The translations under genes and the position numbers were made by a program. From positions 1-64,000 of the forward strand of contig JAPEHQ010000014.1 in NCBI GenBank assembly GCA_027405735.1: DNA of 64,000 nucleotides. Reading direction: 5' to 3'. The notes beneath the pieces are model-generated. The model was given only the letters and a program-made list of their open reading frames with translations, was not told the origin of the DNA and did not search any database. The first letter of the stretch is position 1; every line of letters begins with the position of its first letter. Shown here in pieces: positions 1-11,171 of this stretch. Origin of the DNA: Mucor racemosus. Taxonomy: Eukaryota > Mucoromycota > Mucoromycetes > Mucorales > Mucoraceae.

Positions 1-408
1 TTTGCTGCTTCCATTGAATTAGTTACCAAGACACAAGCTTTCTATTGTGGTAAGCCATCTGCCTTGATTATGCGTTATGCCCAACGTGTTCTCGGTTTGA
101 GTAGATTAGAGACATGTATTATTGGTGATCGTATGGATACTGATATCGTTGCTGGTATTACATCTGAGATTGATCCCGTTCTTGTCTTGTCTGGTGTCAC
201 TCAAATGGACGATTTGAAGGAATTTGCTTATGGTCCTTATCTCATCTTGGGTGGTGTATATGAAATCCCCTCTGATGATGAAAGTCATCGTGTTACTGAA
301 GAAGAATTAGAAGAAGCTAGCAGAAGAGTAAGTTTCAATTATGCGGATACACTTTTATTGGCGTGTTTATTAACGTTTCTCTTTTTTTCATAGGCTTCAT
401 TGTTGTAA
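1..408 (+). CDS. NagD-like HAD-superfamily (class IIA) phosphatase, 3' end only
   Basis: The window opens inside this gene, so the start and the nucleophile motif (DxDGT) are missing. Exon 1 is open from base 1 to 327. A GT-AG intron (328-393) follows, then a five-codon last exon ending in TAA at 406-408. The visible 113 residues hold the third HAD motif (CGKPS near residue 16) and the fourth motif (GDRMDTDI), then the LVLSGVT segment typical of the NagD/p-nitrophenylphosphatase class IIA family. These enzymes remove phosphate from small substrates such as nucleotides, glycolate phosphate or sugar phosphates, with Mg2+ held by the GDxxxTD acids. The GDRMDTDI...LVLSGVT pattern looks closer to bacterial-type NagD than to yeast Pho13, but the substrate cannot be read from this fragment. 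The tail after the core is acidic (EEELEEASRR). Confidence 0.85.
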
Positions 409-1289
409 ATATAAGCTTGTAAAATAACTTCCAATCAAAATAAAATATTCATGTATAAAAATATAATTTCTCTGGTATTTTTTGTATTTTGTCTCAATTA
501 CAAGGGTTGCCTTACAATAATATGTAGACTAATAGTATCGTCTTGAAAAAAGTCGCATAATTTTTTTTTATTACTCCTGCCCAATCATTCAAAGTGACAT
601 TATAGTTTTGAACTGTATCGTTCGAAAGAAGCTCTTTAGGGTACACGCTGTTGGAAAATAAAAAAAGTATTTATACAAGGTAAATTTAGCAGTTTATCCA
701 GAAAAAAAAAAAAGTATTTATCATGATTTGAATGCTTCAAGGACTTTTATAAAGATGAATATACACTGGAAATCCTTGCATTATTTCAGCACAGTTAAAA
801 CTCAACTCGTGTAACTCATTATAAAATCCAAGAGGTTACCTTGAGAGAATTGAAACATATTAATTAATCAATTTATGCATACGTTGCAAGATAGATTTCT
901 ATTATATCAGTTTTTGGGAGTAATTAGAATGTGTTTGTAATTATAATTTGTTTGTAATTATATAGATAGCAATGGTTAAGAATATTCGTATATAATTATC
1001 AAAGCAAAATGTATACCGAAATTTCGCATGATTTTGAAGTAATTATGATATACAGAGTCATTGCACATACCCAATGGTTAAATTTCGTGTTTAATATATA
1101 TATATATATAGATTTGATAAATTGAGGTTGCTCCAATTGCAAAATATAAGCAATTTTTATATCTTTTGATAAACCTTTTATGTACATCAGTTTCAAAACG
1201 CCAGTACATAATTGGTTTGTAAAGGGCTTCTCAGAGAAATCCCTCGGACATTACAAAACATATATAAATTGATTAAATCATACTACATG
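409..1289. other. Intergenic, no gene seen
   Basis: AT-rich sequence downstream of the phosphatase gene. It holds poly-A/T runs and a short (TA)n tract at about 1095-1111. I see no coding region, RNA gene or clear mobile-element end here. Confidence 0.6.
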
Positions 1290-2641
1290 TTTCTGAAATT
1301 AATTTATATCTCATGAAAGGCTCAAAAACACGTAAAATCCACTACTTTTTCCTTGAAAACTGGGGTCCACTTTTCATCGCTGCTATACTTTTTTTTTCAC
1401 TAAATATCACCAAGAAAAAATTATATGCCAATGTGCCTGAGATGATGAACTTTAATCCAAAAACAAGTATCCGGAAATATCCTATTTTTTGCAGTTAATA
1501 TTAATTTTTCAGTGCTAATGTTTCAGATTTTTTACGCGTATTTCACTGCTAAAGGACTGAAAACTTTGAGGCCTTATATCTCCAGAAAAAATTAAGATAT
1601 ACTAAAACTTTTTAATAATAAAACTTACTTGTTTCAAAGTGCTCTATAACATATTTAAGTATAAAAAAAATCTGAGCAATTTTATTTTTTTTTCATTTTT
1701 TTTGGCATTTCTATAGTAAGTTTCAAAATATTGGCTAAATTGAGCAACAATTTTTTTGCATTTATGTTATTAAGCTCGTTGAGCTCTTTCAGATCCAACT
1801 TAGAGCTTTTCAAAATGTTGATTTTTCGTGAAGATATTCTCAAAAATGTGTACAAAAAGGTACCTCCATTTCTGGCGTCCATTTTCCCCTTGTATACCCT
1901 CATCCCAAATTCTGAAACAGAAAAAAATTTGGACAAAAATGGTGTTTTCTCTACAAATAATTTAGCTAGAAGGTTGTACAATAGATCGATCGATAGATAC
2001 TTTTTTTGTGCATTATTTCATTTTATTATATTTTAAGTATACTTATAAAAAGTGATGTGTATCTTCAAAAAAACTCCAAAATTTCAATTGCATTTTACGC
2101 AAAATTTAATGTGAAATGTTTGTCTGAATTTTTTTAAATGGATGCAGAATCCAAGACTGTACAAAAAATATTTAGTATTCTAGGTTGACTTACTTTGCAG
2201 TTCATGAGCAATTAAATGATTTTGTTTTTTTTCATCATTTTTCGTCCATTTTTTAAAATAAATTTTGGAACCCAGTTATCATAAGCTGTAAGCTGTGATA
2301 TCGACTATTATTTTGATTATCTCAATGAAAAATCAATATTTTTCGCTGAAACAAAAAATGCAGAATAGCAATTAATTAGATCTATCTTGTGAATAGAGAA
2401 ATTAAGCCCTGGATAATGAGTTTTAAGTTTTAGAAGATAATAAACTATTATTTACAACTGCAGAAAACAAAAAAAAAATCCATTCTTGTGAGTATTGATC
2501 CAATTAATCTTCAATTATACATGATGATAGATTTAAATATATCCTGCATAAAAATTTATATTTTTACTTTCACAAATCACTGTGAATTGAGAAAACCATC
2601 AGAAAAACATGATATTTATGTCCAATAACATTACTTGTTGC
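1290..2641 (-). repeat. Dispersed repeat R1, copy 1
   Basis: About 1.35 kb that recurs, in the opposite orientation, at 7905-9030, 50850-52165 and 53823-55735, and in the same orientation at 19980-21650. Shared landmarks are a stretch ending in FNPKTSIRKYP..FCS (1313-1498 on the plus strand) and a stretch reading FSVSEFGMRVYKGKMDARN on the minus strand (1682-1981), which ends in poly-lysine. The same pieces occur in the other copies, some as open frames, some broken. No known transposase or reverse transcriptase motif is visible. The class is unknown; it may be a non-autonomous element or the decayed interior of a larger one. Its right edge abuts the LTR-like repeat that starts at 2642. Confidence 0.7.
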
Positions 2642-3363
2642 TGCAGTAGAATTACATACTAAAAACGCTTGATAAAAATAAAACTACCTAAATTCCAAGT
2701 GTCGCTCATAAAATATGATGCCACTTGAAATGTGAACAACAATAATAAACAAACGCTTCAATTGAACACAATAACAAACGCATATGCTAAAAATATGAAA
2801 TACCCTTTTTGAACCATACATGTTGTGTAGATGATAGCACCCTTGATCACGGCGCAGTCAATTACACAAATGACATGTATATATCAAAACAGGATTCTAT
2901 CCAAATCAATAATAATAATAATAAACAAAGATATCAATTTAATCAACTGCTCATCTATATCGAAGTTGCACTATCAATATAAATAAGATTCAAGCATATA
3001 AAAAACTACTCCTTAAAAATCAAGGTTACATAAAATAGATATAACAGAAATAAACAAAACAACAATTTCCCAAAAGGTCAATATTGTCACACTTGACATC
3101 AATCCCTTATGGTCAATGGTCTACATAATTTACCCCTTAAAATATTAAATAAATAACAATGTACTCAAAACAAGAAGATTACTAAATATACATTCATTCA
3201 AGTCTGATAGTATTCAAGTTCTCCAAATCACTGTAAATACCCTTATACTTTTTCAATTATTTTATATCTTCAGAAATCTTTTTTAATAAAAATTTTAGCT
3301 GATCATAATCGTCGTATTTATATTTTTTTATTTTAGTAAAAAACAACTTCGTTATTTACTGCA
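2642..3363. mobile_element. Solo LTR, family LTR3, copy a
   Basis: This 722-base block matches 5850-6583 in the same orientation at high identity. It begins TGCAGTAG and ends TTTACTGCA, so it has TG...CA ends inside a short inverted repeat, as long terminal repeats do. Unlike its partner it has no matching target duplication. The left flank is the R1 repeat and the right flank is the dynein-exon repeat. That suggests it sits at a recombination junction rather than at a clean insertion. An (AAT)n run lies near 2917. Confidence 0.7.
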
Positions 3364-4980
3364 ATCCAACTTGAATGCAAATACAGTGCCGAGGAACCAT
3401 TTGTAAGTACTTAAGTTGGTTCTGGTAAAGCATTGAATAAATTGGCTTGGGACAAAGAAGATAAAAAGGCGGCAATAGGTTCTTCCAGTGATGGCCATGT
3501 TTATGTTTATGATATTAGGTGTTGCATCCACAGATCTGGGTGCATTCCTTGGTTAAGATTACGACACAGTTTGATATGTTAAGTTCTACATTGCTGTGTA
3601 TTATGTTATGAAGCTCCGTTTATACAAGAATGTGGAACTAGTGTGTGTCACCTAGACTTGATTGGATATATGTATATATATAAATAGACTCCTTTAAACA
3701 GGTCATATAATTAGAGAATGTGAATATAAAAGAAGATGGTTCGATCTTATAATAAAGTTCTTTAGTTTTAGTGTGCTCTTTCATTTTATAACAGTTTTCC
3801 TTTATTTTTATTAAATGATTTAGTACATATTTTAGCTTTGAGATTGGTATAATCTCCTGGCGTAACATTAGGGAGATAAGAGTGAAAAAAACTCAATGTA
3901 AATCACCTCTAGCGCAATAATTATAAAGTATAATTATATTATCATCAAATAAACTACCACACAATATTAACATGTATAAATATTTACAGTAATAAGCTTG
4001 ATACAAGTGGGTGCAACATCGTAAATTCTTGAAAAAGTTTTCAAGTATTATAAAATCTCTTATTTTTAAGACTCACAAGGCTTATAAGCGGAATATTAAT
4101 TTAGAAAATTATTTTTGTCCAGATCATCAATTTTGACATTTTTTAATTTTTTTTTTTTTGGTTTTGCAAATCTAGAGTTAATTATACTACCAATTATAAA
4201 AACAAAAAATATACACATATGCAGAATTTAGAGCTCTATTTGCTCAATAGAAAATATACAATATTCTTATTGAAAAATATTACATGAAAATCCTTTAATC
4301 AAAAAACCGTTTTTGGGCCAAAAGTAGAAACTTTCATTACTTAACTTTTGATGTTAAGCTTTTATAAAATGTGTATTAGTTATAGCTACAATTTTCTCTC
4401 ACAATGTAGTATATTTAAACGTTGATTTTGGTATCAAAATTTGGTTTTTCTGTTTTTTGATCAAAATCATGAGTGTTGGTAAGGATAAAATGAGCCCCCA
4501 AAATGTCCGCTACAAAATCTGAATTTTCAGATTGTATATGGTTAAATATAAGAAAAGTAAAAAAAAAAAAAACGCTTTTATTTAAAACTTAAATATACAC
4601 CATAGTATAAGATACTTAGCCATTCAATCTTGCTATGCTCAATTACGGTGTTGCTTTACGGGCTCGTTTTTGCAATTTTTTAATGAATCTATGATATTAC
4701 AGACGTTTTTTCTGGTAGAAAAATGCATGTTTTTATGATAACAGATATTGCTTATTTTTTTTAGTTTATGGTTCATGCGCTGTAATGCTGCTTTTACATT
4801 GGCTGAAATGTGCAATTTAGAAGGGTTTTGATTGCGTTAAATAATGTAAAGCCTTGAAAATCCTTTTCTACGTGTGTTGTTTCTCTCTTTTTGTTTTCAT
4901 ATTCCAAGGATATATTTACCGTTTGATAAGGCGTATCAGACTATCCAGTTGGTATTCTTTTCTTTTATCTGAATAGACAT
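3364..4980 (+). pseudogene. Dynein-exon repeat, copy A (5'-truncated, split by a solo LTR)
   Basis: Bases 3371-3519 carry a decayed part of a cytoplasmic dynein intermediate chain WD40 exon. Frames recoverable in pieces give NLNAN, then LNKLAWDKEDKKAAIGSS and GHVYVYDI, which matches the last blade of the propeller. It is not translatable as it stands: a stop and frameshifts are visible. The flank after the exon, 3873-4980, is an AT-rich noncoding stretch shared with copies at 23585-25701, 30190-32560 (inverted) and 36640-39003. The copy is interrupted by the LTR at 3520-3867. It stops matching the other copies near 4980. Confidence 0.7.
3515..3872. mobile_element. Solo LTR, family LTR1, with 5-bp target duplication TTAGG
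   Basis: The LTR runs 3520-3867 (348 bases), from TGTTGCATCC to GGCGTAACA, so it has TGTT...AACA ends. TTAGG flanks it on both sides (3515-3519 and 3868-3872). The uninterrupted dynein-exon repeat reads across this point in the other copies, which confirms an insertion. A second copy lies at 35163-35507. A lone LTR of this kind is what remains after recombination between the two LTRs of a retrotransposon. No internal region is present. Confidence 0.88.
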
Positions 4981-5844
4981 GTTAACATTGTTTATATATA
5001 TATATACTCAAGATAACCAGCTAAAATACAATTAGAACTAGATATATTTATTTAAGTATATGTATAAGAAAAAAAGGATGAAGCTGTCAAACTATGTGTA
5101 TTAAAGATCAGGTATTTATATGTTTTAGGAGAGCGGATATAGGGTATAACATTCGATAGTTAAATCTTGATTTCATAAGTTGAAAGACCAGTTGTAGGAG
5201 GAGGCAAAGTTAAATAGATAGAATATTCTTTGATAATTGGTTAAACGGGAGAATATTCTTTATAACAGAAAAAGCCAATGTGATAGCAGATAAAGATTTA
5301 CGTTGGCTCAGCTTAAATAATATCACATCACTTTAGACTAAATATAATATATAATATAATCACTCCACCTTATACCATAATTGAAATAAAGTCTATATGC
5401 ATCATTCTTTACAGTTCCTAACTCTAATGATCATATCCAGATAACCTATTAAGGGCTTACAATGAACCATGTCTTCTGTGCGCATTATTAGTATTACATA
5501 ATCCAGCTCAATATTTAGTCAGTATCCTGAACAGTGTTTATTAGTTGCTATATCAAAAGATACTAATATAAAAATACTCTGCTAAAAGATACATTTTATT
5601 AATTCACTGATGCTTTATATTTATATGTTCTCTAGATGGGTATATGATTATTAATATTATTAATAAATTGCCGGGTATTGAGGTACTTGATATGATTTAT
5701 TCCCAAATCATATACAATGGAATTTGTGGAATTGGGAAAATCTGATTGTATCATTTGGATAAGATGTAGGATTGCTTATTTTTCATTGTTGCTAAGTGTT
5801 CCTGAATGTTCCTGATAGTCGTCGTTGTTAATGCTAGTGGTTAT
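4981..5844. other. Intergenic, no gene seen
   Basis: AT-rich sequence with a (TA)n tract near 4995. I can support no coding region, RNA gene or repeat end. Confidence 0.55.
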
Positions 5845-6588
5845 GTATTGCAGTGGAATTGCATACTAAAAACGCTTGATAAAAATAAAACAACCTAAAT
5901 TCCAAGTGTCGCTCATAAAATATGACGCCACTTAAAATGTGAACAACAATAATAAACAAACGCTTCAATTGAACACAATAACAAACGCATATGCTAAAAA
6001 TATGAAATACCCTTTTTGAACCATACATGTTGTGTAGATGATAGCACCCTTGATCACGGCGCAGTCAATTACACAAATGACATGTATATATCAAAACAGG
6101 ATTCTATCCAAATCAATAATAATAATAATAAACAAAGATATCAATTTAATCAACTGCTCATTTATATTGAAGTTGCACTATCAATATAAATAGGATTCAA
6201 ACATATCAAAACTACCCCTTAAAAATCAAGGTTACATAAAATAGATATAACAATAATAAACAAAACAAACATTTCCCAAAAGGTCGATATTGTCACACTT
6301 GACATACAATCCCTTATGGTCAATGCTCTACACAATTTACCCCATAAAATATCAAATCAATAACAATGTACTCAAAACTGGAAGATTACTAAATATACAT
6401 CCATTCAAGTCTGATGGTATCCAAGTTCTCTAAATTACTATAAATACCCTCATACTTTTTCAATTATTTTAAATCTTCAGGAATCTTTTTTAATAAAATT
6501 TTAGCTGATTATGATTGTATTTCTACTGCTTTTATTTTTTATATTTTTTTTTATTTTAGTAAATAATTTCGTCATTTACTGCATGTAT
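5845..6588. mobile_element. Solo LTR, family LTR3, copy b, with target duplication TGTAT
   Basis: The LTR runs 5850-6583 (734 bases), from TGCAGTGGAA to TTTACTGCA. The 5-base duplication TGTAT lies at 5845-5849 and 6584-6588. It is homologous along its length to 2642-3363. TG...CA ends and a 5-base duplication are standard for LTR retrotransposons. There is no primer-binding site or coding interior beside it, so it is a solo LTR. Confidence 0.85.
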
Positions 6589-7904
6589 GATGACATTTAG
6601 TATGAGTTACTAAATGTCATGCCATGTTGGATTTCATCAATAGTTGTTCCTGGATTTCTACACCTGGGTAAGCTTTTGATTTATCAATCAGCACACATGG
6701 GTCATTGTGCATTTTGTAGGTTTGAACAACAAGTTGGTTGCCTGCTATTTATTTATTTGTATAATAGGAAGGTTCGAAAAGCTCTTCATTATACTTATTA
6801 TGTATTTTGAATGCGATATAGAAAAGCACTACTACTCTATTAAATTTTGTATTTAAAGCTCTCTATCAAAGTAAAAAACAAAAATTTATTAACAGTATCA
6901 TTCCTCTGCACGGCAAGTAATTGAAAAATTTGATGAAGTTACGCAATCATTTAACCCTCTAAAATGGATGAGGTTGATCATTTATTTCAGAATTTTCAAG
7001 AAGGTGATGATGATATTGCCCCTACCTATATTTGACTTCAGAAAGCAATCAAAATCAAACAACTATCTTTATACTGGTAATATAATTGGAAATACTAATG
7101 TTACTGTGCAATTTCTGGAATACCAACAGTGTTGTGTCAATAAAACCAACAGCTCCAGATTTATACTGAAAATAAATGCTTATGAAATTCTGATGCGACA
7201 CGCGACAATCTTCCATTTTACTCATAAAACCACTTCATTATTCTCTCACAATGTTGTCTTTCTACAAAAAAGAAGAATTAAAATCAATATCAAATAGAGT
7301 TATGACTAAGATGTGCTGTGAGCATGATGATGATACTGATGAACTTAATGTTGAATTAATGTCTTGCATTACAATATAATAGCACTATCAAAGTAAATGT
7401 CCTTGCAATGTAGATTCTGTTTAACTTTATATTCTAGTAGTTCCATTCAGTAAAATTATTGAATAAACAGAAAAAGGAACAAGAGATATTGCCATCATCG
7501 TATTAAGGAACTAAGCAATTTGATATCTGACAACTATTAAAACCTATCATAAATCAAGACTTTTACAATCATTAACTAATTTGTAAGTCATGGAAATAAT
7601 AGATTCTTTGCATAACATAAATGATCGAACCACGTATATATTATATATTAGAAGAAGACATACATCACCCCCAGTATTGCTATACTTGATTCACTATAAT
7701 AGGAGAAATGGAATTCACTTTTGGTTACATCAATCCTTCAGTTTTTCCTATGCTCACAAATTATGATAATAACACAAAGTTGATTTGCTAAATATTATAC
7801 TCCTATATGCGCATTTTATTGTACATCACCGATGATTAAATAAAGAAGGATTTAAACAGCATCTCTTTTTAAGCTTTTTTTTTATAAAATTTGCTCCTTT
7901 TTAC
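6589..7904. other. Gene-free stretch with a fragment of the 'GHCTF' dispersed repeat and coding-like debris
   Basis: Bases 6690-6760 read HMGHCAFCRFEQQVGCLL on the plus strand. This matches the inverted pieces at 35513-35600 and 50270-50350, so it is part of a dispersed repeat. Bases 6960-7380 contain coding-looking pieces in shifting frames (for example EELKSISNRVMTKMCCEHDD near 7272) broken by stops, probably an old dead gene. I cannot name it. The rest is featureless AT-rich DNA. Confidence 0.4.
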
Positions 7905-9030
7905 TGCAGATTAACCTAAAAGCTATTCTACATTTTGGTTTCATTAAAAAATATTAATTTTTTGTAGAGATAATCAAAAAAAAAAAAATAACTCACATTA
8001 CAGCTTACATTCTATGCAGACTGAGTTTCAAAATCGATTTTGCAAAATCCATCAGAAAATGATAAAAAAAACAAATTTACTAATAGCTTATCAATTGCAA
8101 AGTAAGCCGACCTAGCTTACTAAATAGTTTTTGTACAGTTTCAGATTCTGCATCTATCTAAATAAAATTTAAATAAATGTTTCCCATTAAGTTTTGTGTA
8201 AAATGCAATTGTAAATTTGGAGATTTTTTGACAATACAGAACACTTTTTATAAGCATACTTTAAATTTAAATAATGGAAATAATGCGTACCAACATTATC
8301 TATCGATCGAGCTATTGTTTAACCTTTTAGCTGTATTTTTCGTGGAGGAAACGAGATTTTTGTCCAATTTTTTTTTTGAAATTCAGAATTTGGGATGAGG
8401 ATATACAAGGGGAAAATTGAGGTTAGAAATGAGGATATCTCTTTGTACACATTTTTGAGGATATCCACGAAAAATCAATATTTTAAAAAACTCTAAATTG
8501 GGTCCGAGAGAGCTTAACGAGCTTAATGACATGAATGTAAAAAAAATGCTTCTCAATTTAACGAATATTTTGAAACCTACAGCAAAAATACCAAAAAAAA
8601 AACAAAAAAAAAATAAAAGTGCTCAGAATTTTTTTATACTTAAATATGTTATAAAGCACGTCAAAACAAGTAAGTTTTATTATTAAAAAACGTTAGTATA
8701 GCTTAATGTTTTGTGGAGATATGAAGCCTCAAAGTTTTCAAACCTTTAGCAGTGAATTACGCGTAAAAAATCTGAAACATTAGCATTGAAAAATTAATAC
8801 CAACTGCAAAAAATAGGATATTTCCGGATACTTGTTTTTGGATTAAAGTCGGTCATCTCAGGTATATTGGCATATAATTTTTTCTTGGTGTTATTTAGTG
8901 AAAAAAAAAAGCTGAACAGGGATGATAAGTTGGTCTTCTGTTTATAGGAGAAAGCAGCAATTTTTTGCTTGATTTCGAGTCTTTCATGGAATATAAAATG
9001 AATTCAGGAACAGATAGCATAGTATAATTG
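7905..9030 (+). repeat. Dispersed repeat R1, copy 2
   Basis: Opposite orientation to the copy at 1290-2641. It carries the same landmarks: the GAGATAATC segment near 7967, the FLSNFFFEIQNLG piece near 8360, the poly-lysine-ending frame at 8498-8686 and the TTTCCGGATACTTG segment near 8820. Its two small frames are broken, so this is an older or more decayed copy. Confidence 0.7.
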
Positions 9031-9288
9031 ATTTATACATATTTTGCATTGTTTTAAAATACATGATACGTTTTAGTAGTTAAGGGTTTTTTATTTTTAG
9101 ATAATAATTGAGGTTGTTAAATGTAGTAGAAATCATGAATTTCTACAAAAATCAACAATTTTAAAAAGTCTCGCCACCTATTCGTACATGACAAATACAC
9201 TGAAATCCGGGGGGAAAAAATAAGGCCAATATTTATATTTATAAGGGGTAATATGTAACTTTTTTCATCAACTGAAATGTTATGTATA

Positions 9289-10719
9289 CTAAATGTATTT
9301 AGATTCTCTCATATCAATTGCTTCATCAACTATATTAAAAAATGAATTATTCTTATTAGATTGGTACATGCTGTCTTGCTTATATAAACCAATGATTGGT
9401 GTATTGATCTTTTTCTGCATAGTGGATCTTGTTGTCGCCGGTGGTGCTGCTATTTTAGTAGCTCCGTGTTTGTTAAACCTGAATTTATCAAGTTGATGCT
9501 TATTTGTAGTAGTTGATTGAGGTGATGCAACGTACGCGTTATCCCTTTTTCTTTCATTCAAGCCCTGTTTCTGCTTCTTTTCCTCCTGATTATTACTGCT
9601 ATTATCATACTCCATGAAATTAAATCTAGGAATGATCGACAATCTTTCCTTATTATTGTTTTGTTGCATTTTTGTTTGGAGTGATGATGGTCCGAATATC
9701 CTTCTTGGTGTTGTTGATGGGATTGATTGAACAATGAAATTGCTGCCATTGTTATTATCCCAAAACTCTTGATCTAATGTTTGATAACGTATTGCAATAC
9801 TACAACTAAATTGAGGCTGTGTATGATCGTTATCTGTCACTTTAATTTCAAACATGAAGCGATCAAATTCACTTTTACTGTCAGATCCATTATTAAACGC
9901 AGATTCTTTGTAATATGCCTCAACATCTATCCAGGACTTCCAATCATTAAAAGAGCATCGAGTTGTAACTCTCTTTTCATAAGCTATGTTATGCACTAGC
10001 ACACGACCTTGTACGGTTTGCAATGTATTGTTCCAAACAACACTCTCTAAACTAACCATTTGTGATATGAAACGCCTTGTTGGATGGATGGATAATGGCC
10101 AATTAGGTAAGGATAAATGATGACAATCACTGATATCAGTTCTAGTAAAAGTGGAGTGCTTTGCAGTTTGGGTATTGATAGTCGGTTGAGCAATGGTTAG
10201 TGAATCACACTTATCCTGTAAACCTTTTACCAAATATAATTCAAGGAAGGCATCTTCTAGTTTATCCTCTTCCTCTTCCTCTTCCTCTTCCTTTTCTTCC
10301 CCGATTTCATCATCATCATCATCTTCTTCTTCTTCAGTTTCTTCTTCATCGTCTTCGTCGTATTCATCCAATGGAGGAGGAGTATAAAAATGCACTACTT
10401 GAGTGAGAGGTACATTAAAATGAACAGATTTAGAGATGGCAGAAGTACAGAATGCTTCCGTTTTTTTCAATGAAGGTTTAAGCACGCGCCCCGCTATTTC
10501 TGATAGATTTGCCATGTCATTTTTTAATTTTGCCTTTGGGGAGGAAGGAGAAAATATAGCAGCAGAGGATGTTGATGGTGGCGATAAGGATGGAAATATG
10601 AAATTATTCATAGGTGTTGAATTGAGATAACAGTTTAAAGTAGATGCGTTTGATAAATTTGGTTTTAGACACACTCTTCGCATATTTGAATTTTTGGCAT
10701 TTGAGATTAAATCTGTCAT
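9289..10719 (-). CDS. CBM21-domain glycogen-targeting regulatory subunit of protein phosphatase 1 (Gac1/PPP1R3-like)
   Basis: A single-exon frame of 476 residues. Residues 97-101 (KSVHF) fit the RVxF-type motif used to dock the PP1 catalytic subunit. It is followed by VVHFYTPPP, a spacing typical of this family. Residues 118-152 form an almost uninterrupted Asp/Glu tract. A CBM21 starch/glycogen-binding domain follows at about 224-335, with VWNNTLQTVQGRVLVHNIAY, the SFNDWKSW segment and a final FWDNNNGSNF motif. Known members bring PP1 to glycogen and so activate glycogen synthase. The C-terminal 140 residues are low-complexity and rich in Asn, Gln and Lys. The gene is divergent from HFM1, sharing the 452-base interval 10720-11171. 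The family call is firm; the glycogen role is inferred from the family. Confidence 0.85.
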   Translation of the reverse strand: MTDLISNAKNSNMRRVCLKPNLSNASTLNCYLNSTPMNNFIFPSLSPPSTSSAAIFSPSSPKAKLKNDMANLSEIAGRVLKPSLKKTEAFCTSAISKSVHFNVPLTQVVHFYTPPPLDEYDEDDEEETEEEEDDDDDEIGEEKEEEEEEEEDKLEDAFLELYLVKGLQDKCDSLTIAQPTINTQTAKHSTFTRTDISDCHHLSLPNWPLSIHPTRRFISQMVSLESVVWNNTLQTVQGRVLVHNIAYEKRVTTRCSFNDWKSWIDVEAYYKESAFNNGSDSKSEFDRFMFEIKVTDNDHTQPQFSCSIAIRYQTLDQEFWDNNNGSNFIVQSIPSTTPRRIFGPSSLQTKMQQNNNKERLSIIPRFNFMEYDNSSNNQEEKKQKQGLNERKRDNAYVASPQSTTTNKHQLDKFRFNKHGATKIAAPPATTRSTMQKKINTPIIGLYKQDSMYQSNKNNSFFNIVDEAIDMRESKYI

Positions 10720-11099
10720 ATTATGTTTGTATACAAAGAAGAAAGAAAAAAAAAAAAAGAAGAGGCAAATAGGCTAATACAATAATATAATGTTTACATT
10801 ATAATACATTGCAGGAGTATCTACAGAAAGAACCCACCCCTTCTTTTATTCTTCAGTTGTATGGTGACACTTCTATTTACTCCTATAAACACCTGTTGAA
10901 TCGAAAATGCTATTCTATCATCTTTTTAGTAACACTGCATGTAATTGTATTCATAAAATTGGAAATTATCCCTGCATATATTCTGTTATTTCAGTAATTT
11001 TTGTGTCTTAAAAAGTTAAAATTGCATATCTCGTTGACATATCATCTGATTCGATGAATTCTTAAACGGTGGAGGATATTCAATAAAATCGATCGATAT

Positions 11100-11171
11100 A
11101 TACAATAGTGTTTTATCTCTCTCTCTCTCTTATATATATATATATATTATATATATATATAATAAACGCAA
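11100..11171 (+). promoter_or_regulatory. (CT)n/(TA)n microsatellite directly upstream of the HFM1 start
   Basis: A CT tract (11118-11130) runs into alternating TA (11131-11161), ending ten bases before the ATG at 11172. It lies in the shared divergent interval between the CBM21 gene and HFM1. The pyrimidine tract resembles fungal core promoters, and the TA run could vary in length. The regulatory role is inferred from position only. Confidence 0.45.

Noticed and set aside
64..393. Phosphatase frame reading through to a stop at 391-393
   Set aside because: The end (VSFNYADTLLLACLL) is intron translation; splicing at GTAAGT (328) to TTCATAG (393) gives a short natural C-terminus.
3515..3872. 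Repeats at 3364-6588 as one complete LTR retrotransposon bounded by LTR3 copies
   Set aside because: The right LTR has its own target duplication on both sides, and the interior is dynein-exon repeat and another solo LTR, with no gag-pol, primer-binding site or polypurine tract.
9781..10630. Plus-strand frames opposite the CBM21 gene (Ser-rich and Leu/Pro-rich)
   Set aside because: They are antisense shadows of the acidic tract and neighbouring codons.
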